Shown here one piece after another: positions 6,854 to 10,271 of a stretch of DNA of 10,271 nucleotides; the first letter of the stretch is position 1, and each line of letters begins with the position of its first letter. Made by a program: the position numbers and the translations under genes. Below the pieces are notes generated by a model. That model was not told where the DNA came from, did no database searches, and was given only the letters and a program-made list of their open reading frames with translations. The stretch comes from Nitrospira sp. (GTDB taxonomy: Bacteria; Nitrospirota; Nitrospiria; Nitrospirales; Nitrospiraceae), in contig VGXD01000052.1 in the NCBI GenBank assembly GCA_016873525.1, forward strand, positions 1-10,271, written 5' to 3'.

Positions 6854-7963
6854 CTACCTGCGCCTAAGGACAAAAACAAACAGCAGGGTAAACGCAAAGA
6901 GTGCTGCGGCGATGACGTAGAGTACGCGAGGATCCTGCAGCCCTCCCGGTTTGGGAGGCGCCCCGCTGATCTTGGCTCGGTCGAATCGTGGCTGAGTATT
7001 AAAAAAAGTCTTTGAAAAGTCATCCAATCCTTTAAACTCAGAGTCGGAAAAGCTTGTCTCGCCTCGAAACGTCACGCGCCTGAAATAGGCGTCCTGTTCG
7101 AAGACCGTGAACATGAAAAACGCTTCCCGCTCGAAGAGCGCTTCAGAAAAATCCAGCATCCCGCCGAAACGGCTGCCGGAAAACCCGGTCCCCATCTTGA
7201 AGTAGGTCCGGGAAAAGTCGGCCGCCTTCTCAAAAGACACCTGAATGAACTCAGCCAGCCCGCTGAACCCGGCTCGATGAAAGGTCACGGCTTCCAGAAA
7301 CTGCGCCTTGTGAAAACGCGTATGCGTGCCGAACGCCGTTTTCTCGAACGTGGCCGCTCGCAAAAACAGGGAGCCGATGAAGAACCCCTCGTTCAGCAGG
7401 ATGGCATTGGAAAAGTCCACCGGACCGGCAAAGGCCGTCTGAGAGAAATCCACCGCGCGTTCAAATTTGGTTCCCGTCATCGTAACCGGTCCGGCCGCGA
7501 TCACGACTCCGTCTTTGAGCTGGCTGCCGACCTTCCCCCGCACCACGGAATCCCGGATAGACATCGGACCGGCAATGACCCGAACCTCCTTCAGACCCTG
7601 TCTTCGAATCGCTTCCCGGATCGGAGGGGGCAGATCAGCAACGGCCTCCGCCCTCCGCAGAGACAGTTGGTCCAACGAGAGGTCGCCCGTCACGGTCACC
7701 CCGACCAAGTCGATTCCCCGCCCTTCATTCAGCACCGCCAGCAGTTCCACGGCCGACACAGCCTGGGCCTCGCGCTCCTGCTCGCTGCATTCCTTGCCCA
7801 AGTGCAGAGAGAAGGGAGCCCCCGCCCCAGGTGAAGTCCGTTCAATTGAGCAAGCTGCCTGGACCGACGCCCCCTCCCCCAACGCCAACAGCAGCCACGC
7901 CAACAACGCGGTGGCCGTCAAACGAGGCAACGGATGGCGATAAGATTGGGCGCAATGTTTCAT
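6854..7963 (-). CDS. Secreted, C-terminally membrane-anchored Phe-rich pentapeptide-type repeat protein
   Basis: A 369-residue protein of unknown function. A signal peptide is evident: basic n-region (K2, R9, R14), hydrophobic run ATALLAWLLLALG (17-29) and a likely cleavage near ASVQA-A (32-37). Residues 160-331 show Phe at alternating 5- and 6-residue steps (167, 173, 178, 184, then 195, 200, 206, 211, 217, 222, 228, 233, 239 and on to 327; position 189 is Leu). That is about 15 hendecad units, as in the Phe-rich variant of pentapeptide repeats, which fold as a right-handed beta-solenoid. A Pro/Gly linker (335-341) leads to a C-terminal hydrophobic helix (VLYVIAAALFAFTLLFVFV, 348-366) and RRR, predicting the solenoid outside and the tail inside. 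No Shine-Dalgarno precedes the ATG; a TATAAC box lies 8-9 bp upstream, suggesting a leaderless mRNA. It diverges from the Lon-like protease gene. Function is unknown. Confidence 0.85.
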   Translation of the reverse strand: MKHCAQSYRHPLPRLTATALLAWLLLALGEGASVQAACSIERTSPGAGAPFSLHLGKECSEQEREAQAVSAVELLAVLNEGRGIDLVGVTVTGDLSLDQLSLRRAEAVADLPPPIREAIRRQGLKEVRVIAGPMSIRDSVVRGKVGSQLKDGVVIAAGPVTMTGTKFERAVDFSQTAFAGPVDFSNAILLNEGFFIGSLFLRAATFEKTAFGTHTRFHKAQFLEAVTFHRAGFSGLAEFIQVSFEKAADFSRTYFKMGTGFSGSRFGGMLDFSEALFEREAFFMFTVFEQDAYFRRVTFRGETSFSDSEFKGLDDFSKTFFNTQPRFDRAKISGAPPKPGGLQDPRVLYVIAAALFAFTLLFVFVLRRR

Positions 7964-7971
7964 GGCAGGAG

Positions 7972-8001
7972 GTTATACGGAAGGCCGGACGGGAAAAGCA
8001 A
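7972..8001 (-). promoter_or_regulatory. Promoter for the repeat-protein gene (near-leaderless)
   Basis: On the minus strand TTGCTT (complement of 7996-8001), 18 bp, then TATAAC (complement of 7972-7977, 5/6 match). Transcription would begin about 7965, two or three bases before the ATG at 7963. The lack of any Shine-Dalgarno there (the coding strand reads CCTCC) agrees with a leaderless start. Confidence 0.45.
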
Positions 8002-8018
8002 GACGCGACACGAGCCGC

Positions 8019-8047
8019 TTTACAAGCCCTTTGGTTCTTCCTACAAT
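8019..8047 (+). promoter_or_regulatory. Sigma70-type promoter for the Lon-like protease gene
   Basis: TTTACA (8019-8024), a 17-bp spacer and TACAAT (8042-8047), each 5/6 to consensus. The predicted start near 8054 gives a leader of about 23 nt that includes GAGG (8066-8069) 7 nt before the ATG at 8077. It lies within the 113-bp divergent intergenic region, about 18 bp from the -35 of the opposing promoter. Confidence 0.6.
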
Positions 8048-8076
8048 CTCTCGATCAACAACACCGAGGTCATTGC

Positions 8077-8745
8077 ATGCCTTCCGGCCGGCCCTCCATC
8101 AAAGCTCTCCGCTCATTATTGGCCATCTCTCTGCTGACCGGTCCGTTCCTGTTTCCCGCCGTCGTCGCGACGGCGGAGCAGGCAGTGGAATTGCCGGTGT
8201 TGGCCGCCATCGATGCCAACAACCGCGGCGTCTTCGAGATTCTCTTGATCTGGTGGGATCGGAAAACGGAACCGGACCCTGTCGTGCTCCAATGGTATAA
8301 CGCGGGAGTCAGACTCGGCGACACTCACGTCGGCGCCATGACCAAGGCCTTCCGTTACGCCATGGAACGGACACCCATGATTCACCACAGGGGAACGGTC
8401 TCGGTCCGTGGCGTCGCCTACATGCCGAGCAGTGCCGACGGCCCCAGCGCCGGAGCGGCCATGGCCGTGGGGTTCATCGCCGTCTTTAAAGGGGATACGA
8501 TCCGGCGCGGGGTGGCCCTGACGGGCACGATTGAGCCGGGCGGCCGCATTGGACCGGTGGGAGGGATTCCGGACAAGATACGAGCCGCGGCCCGCGAGGG
8601 CTATCGCACGGTGCTCGTCCCCCAGGGGCAACTCCAGAATGCCAATTGGAACCTCACTCCACTGGCCATGGAACTCAACATGACGGTTACGGAAGTCGCG
8701 ACAATCGACGCTGCCTATGAACTCATGACGGGCCAGCGCCCCTGA
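8077..8745 (+). CDS. Exported Lon-type (S16) serine protease domain, no ATPase
   Basis: A 222-residue protein that is essentially the proteolytic domain of Lon behind a signal peptide. Residues 1-33 have basic residues (R5, K9, R12) and a hydrophobic run LLAISLLTGPFLFPAVVATA. The rest aligns with the Lon P-domain: GDTHVGAMTKAFRYAMER around 81-98, the catalytic Ser124 in DGPSAG (121-126) and Lys167 in GGIPDK (162-167). The Ser-Lys distance is 43 residues, the same as S679-K722 in E. coli Lon. TVLVP (178-182) follows as in the family. No Walker motifs or AAA+ domain exist, so it would be an ATP-independent peptidase or processing enzyme outside the cytoplasm. Substrate unknown. GAGG 7 nt upstream supports ATG 8077 over an in-frame ATG at 7831, which lies inside the opposing gene. 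It diverges from the repeat-protein gene. Confidence 0.88.
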   Translation: MPSGRPSIKALRSLLAISLLTGPFLFPAVVATAEQAVELPVLAAIDANNRGVFEILLIWWDRKTEPDPVVLQWYNAGVRLGDTHVGAMTKAFRYAMERTPMIHHRGTVSVRGVAYMPSSADGPSAGAAMAVGFIAVFKGDTIRRGVALTGTIEPGGRIGPVGGIPDKIRAAAREGYRTVLVPQGQLQNANWNLTPLAMELNMTVTEVATIDAAYELMTGQRP

Positions 8746-8774
8746 CCGTCTCCGCTCCCGTCCACTGCCAGCGA

Positions 8775-9221
8775 CTACGCAGCCAGTCCCCGTACGATTG
8801 CATCGTATTGTTCCTGGGTCAGCCTGTGCATGCCCAAGGCCAGGCGTCGCGTCAACTCCGCGTGGTCCGGAATAGCCAACACACGAGTCAAGAGTCTCTG
8901 GCTCGCCTCAGGCGTGCTCTGCCAAGCCACCATCGGTTTGACGCGCACAAACCCGTAGGCTGTCTCCGCCCGCAATTCGTCCCTGACAAACTCGTCAAGC
9001 TCCTCGGGGGGCAACACGCCGGACAGGATGGAGAACCCGGCACAAATACCCTGTTTGAGGACATAGACCAACCCGCAGGACTCAGGCGTCAGATAGGCGC
9101 GCAGGTTGTCTCTGATCAGGGCCGTCCGAAGCCCCCACAGCTCACGAGCCAGTTGCGACTCGGCGCTGGCCTGCGAACTCCGCTCCCGCAAGGCCCCGGC
9201 GATAAAGAGAAAGTGACTCAT
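8775..9221 (-). CDS. Conserved-looking hypothetical protein, 148 aa
   Basis: I do not recognise this protein. It is soluble (no signal peptide or membrane segment) with a mixed alpha/beta pattern. Visible parts are an N-terminal strand HFLFIAGA (3-10), ARELWGLR (25-32), a central hydrophobic stretch CGLVYVLKQGICAGFSIL (49-66), and a helical, charged second half ending EQYDAIVRGLAA. The central strand pattern faintly recalls PUA/EVE-like small domains, but too weakly to name it. The ATG has GGAG only 2 nt upstream, which is too close to be ideal, yet no better in-frame start is seen. It follows the peroxiredoxin gene by 57 bp and converges on the Lon-like gene with a 29-bp gap. Codon use and the intact long frame favour a real gene. 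Confidence 0.7.
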   Translation of the reverse strand: MSHFLFIAGALRERSSQASAESQLARELWGLRTALIRDNLRAYLTPESCGLVYVLKQGICAGFSILSGVLPPEELDEFVRDELRAETAYGFVRVKPMVAWQSTPEASQRLLTRVLAIPDHAELTRRLALGMHRLTQEQYDAIVRGLAA

Positions 9222-9261
9222 AGCTCCAGTGGATAGGCTTGTGAGTGAGGATTGGGGAGGA

Positions 9262-9275
9262 CCGGCCTGGGCCGG
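9262..9275 (-). other. Small GC hairpin between peroxiredoxin and hypothetical gene
   Basis: CCGGC (9262-9266), a 4-base loop and GCCGG (9271-9275) lie a few bases downstream of the peroxiredoxin stop. No T-run follows, so it is a weak terminator or an mRNA 3'-end stabiliser at most. Confidence 0.25.
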
Positions 9276-9278
9276 CGC

Positions 9279-9941
9279 TTACGCGGGCAGGTCCTTGAGG
9301 GTGAGGTAAAAATCCTTGACGTCCCGACCTGCCTCGCCCTTGTGACTCAACCGCTCATCCGCTTCCGAGACGGTCTTGGGCGGCGGCACCACCACCTGCC
9401 CCCCTTCCCGCCAGTTCACCGGGGTCGCGCAGACATACTTGTCGGCGGTCTGCAGCGCGGTGACCAGTCGCAACACTTCTTCGACGTTGCGGCCGACATT
9501 CATCGGGTAGTAGATCAGGGCGCGGATCACCCGTTTGGGGTCGATCACGAACACCGCGCGCACGGTCGCCGTCGTGCTGGCCCCGGGATGGACCATCCCG
9601 TACAACTGCGACACCTTCATGTCGATGTCGGCAATCATCGGATAGGGAATCGTGACGCCCAGTTTCTCCCTCATGTTCTGGAGCCAGGCCAGGTGGGAAT
9701 GGATGCTGTCCACGCTGACCCCGATGAGCTTGACGCCCTTCGCCAGGAACACGTCGTGCTGGCGGGCGAACTCCACCAACTCCGTGGTGCAGACCGGCGT
9801 AAAGTCGGCCGGATGGGAAAACAGAACGACCCAATCTTGCCCCTGCCACTGGTTAAAATGACAGTCTCCAGACAGAGTGGTGACCGCCTTAAAGTCAGGA
9901 GCAGGATCGCCGATGCGAGGCAACGCACTTGTCTCAGCCAT
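9279..9941 (-). CDS. Peroxiredoxin, Prx6 (1-Cys-like) subfamily
   Basis: A 220-residue thiol peroxidase that reduces hydrogen peroxide and organic peroxides, cytoplasmic. The active site is PADFTPVCTTE (44-54) with peroxidatic Cys51 and Thr48; Arg128 (in TATVRAVFVID) completes the catalytic triad. The long C-terminal arm with the ATPVNW motif (172-177) and a closing YLTLKDLPA is typical of Prx6 and of archaeal/bacterial homologues. Cys27 and Cys171 are extra cysteines; Cys171 directly precedes ATPVNW and could serve as a resolving residue, which is inference. I chose ATG 9941 because AGGG lies 7 nt upstream. A GTG at 9995 would add 18 residues without a ribosome binding site. The gene follows the partial acidic-tail gene by 56 bp with no obvious promoter, so co-transcription is likely. 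Confidence 0.93.
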   Translation of the reverse strand: MAETSALPRIGDPAPDFKAVTTLSGDCHFNQWQGQDWVVLFSHPADFTPVCTTELVEFARQHDVFLAKGVKLIGVSVDSIHSHLAWLQNMREKLGVTIPYPMIADIDMKVSQLYGMVHPGASTTATVRAVFVIDPKRVIRALIYYPMNVGRNVEEVLRLVTALQTADKYVCATPVNWREGGQVVVPPPKTVSEADERLSHKGEAGRDVKDFYLTLKDLPA

Positions 9942-9997
9942 GCTGGTTCCCTTCGATCTCACCTGGCCGGACAGGGGCCCTTCCAAGAGGATCACCG

Positions 9998-10270
9998 CTA
10001 CCCATGATAATCGTCGTCATCCCCGGACAGATCGTCCGACTTATCCAAAAACCCTTCCTCAGACTCTTCGTCCTCCAGCGAGACCTCTTCGGGCAGTTCT
10101 TCCTCGAGATCTTCCGGAAGCCCGATGTCTCCAGCCAAATCCTCATGGACGGCCTTGGAATCCTCATCGAACAAAGACCGCGTTTGCTCCTCATGGACGG
10201 CAGGAGTAGGACGGCTGACAGGCTTTTCAGCCAGGGGTTGTGGCTTGGACGAGGCTACCCGCTTGACGGT
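9998..10270 (-). CDS. Acidic C-terminal tail of an unidentified protein (partial, 5' end outside window)
   Basis: An open minus-strand frame of 90 residues enters from the right edge and ends at TAG (complement of 9998-10000). It begins basic and Pro-rich (VKRVASSKPQP, EKPVSRPTP) and becomes strongly acidic (EDLEEELPEEVSLEDEESEE, then DDLSGDDDDYHG), so it is probably disordered. A short basic segment followed by a long Asp/Glu tail is like the FYDLN-acid (TIGR02300) zinc-ribbon family, but the diagnostic zinc ribbon would lie outside the window, so this is only a suggestion. The steady acidic composition in a single frame and the closeness to the peroxiredoxin start support it being real. It contains a 14-bp direct repeat 48 bp apart coding AVHEE/AVHED. 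Confidence 0.6.
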   Translation of the reverse strand, partial: TVKRVASSKPQPLAEKPVSRPTPAVHEEQTRSLFDEDSKAVHEDLAGDIGLPEDLEEELPEEVSLEDEESEEGFLDKSDDLSGDDDDYHG

Positions 10271-10271
10271 T

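Noticed and set aside
7831..8076. N-terminal extension of the Lon-like protein from an in-frame ATG at 7831.
   Set aside because: It overlaps the opposing signal-peptide coding region, and the ATG at 8077 has a good ribosome binding site, a promoter just upstream and begins a proper signal peptide.
9942..9995. Upstream GTG start for the peroxiredoxin (18 extra residues).
   Set aside because: No Shine-Dalgarno precedes it, while ATG 9941 has AGGG at 7 nt and gives an N-terminus of normal Prx6 length.

Overview
The window is a GC-rich stretch of bacterial chromosome with 13 protein-coding genes, two of them cut by the window edges. There are no rRNA or tRNA genes, insertion sequences or CRISPR arrays. 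Gene content and protein style (fused FAD/Fe-S oxidase with a small haem protein, an orphan MoaD-like protein, scpAB, a Prx6-type peroxiredoxin) suggest a Gram-negative, respiratory bacterium. My guess is Nitrospirota (Nitrospira-like), but that comes from general resemblance, not a search. Most genes lie on the minus strand.

Layout from left to right. The 3' end of accA (plus strand, 3-176) converges on a compact DEAD-box RNA helicase gene (256-1389, minus, GTG start). Upstream of the helicase is a gene-free stretch of about 235 bp. It holds a good sigma70-type promoter (1588-1616) and what would be an approximately 190-nt leader with strong nested inverted repeats. Next comes a minus-strand redox cluster, read 5071 to 1625: a 946-aa fused FAD/Fe-S/CCG dehydrogenase, a membrane-anchored di-haem c-type protein whose ATG overlaps the dehydrogenase stop (ATGA), and an 82-bp gap followed by a MoaD-like beta-grasp protein without the usual C-terminal Gly-Gly. 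Upstream of the dehydrogenase are a GC hairpin and a candidate promoter. They separate it from scpA-scpB (6755 to 5173, also ATGA-coupled), the non-SMC subunits of the chromosome condensation complex.

The middle-right part holds a divergent pair of predicted extracytoplasmic proteins. On the minus strand (7963-6854) is a secreted, C-terminally anchored protein with about 15 Phe-rich 11-residue repeats of the pentapeptide-solenoid type. On the plus strand (8077-8745) is a signal-peptide-bearing Lon (S16) protease domain with an intact Ser-Lys dyad and no ATPase. Their 113-bp intergenic region carries a recognisable promoter in each direction, and the minus-strand transcript would be almost leaderless. 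The right end is a minus-strand run: an acidic C-terminal tail of an unidentified protein (partial), a Prx6-type peroxiredoxin, and an unrecognised 148-aa protein.

How the genes may work together. The dehydrogenase probably oxidises a D-2-hydroxy acid in the cytoplasm and delivers electrons through its own Fe-S centres to the membrane. The coupled di-haem protein lies on the other side of the membrane and may join the chain indirectly. The Lon-like protease and the Phe-rich solenoid protein are the best candidates here for an undescribed envelope module, but nothing beyond their shared divergent control region and shared compartment supports a functional link.
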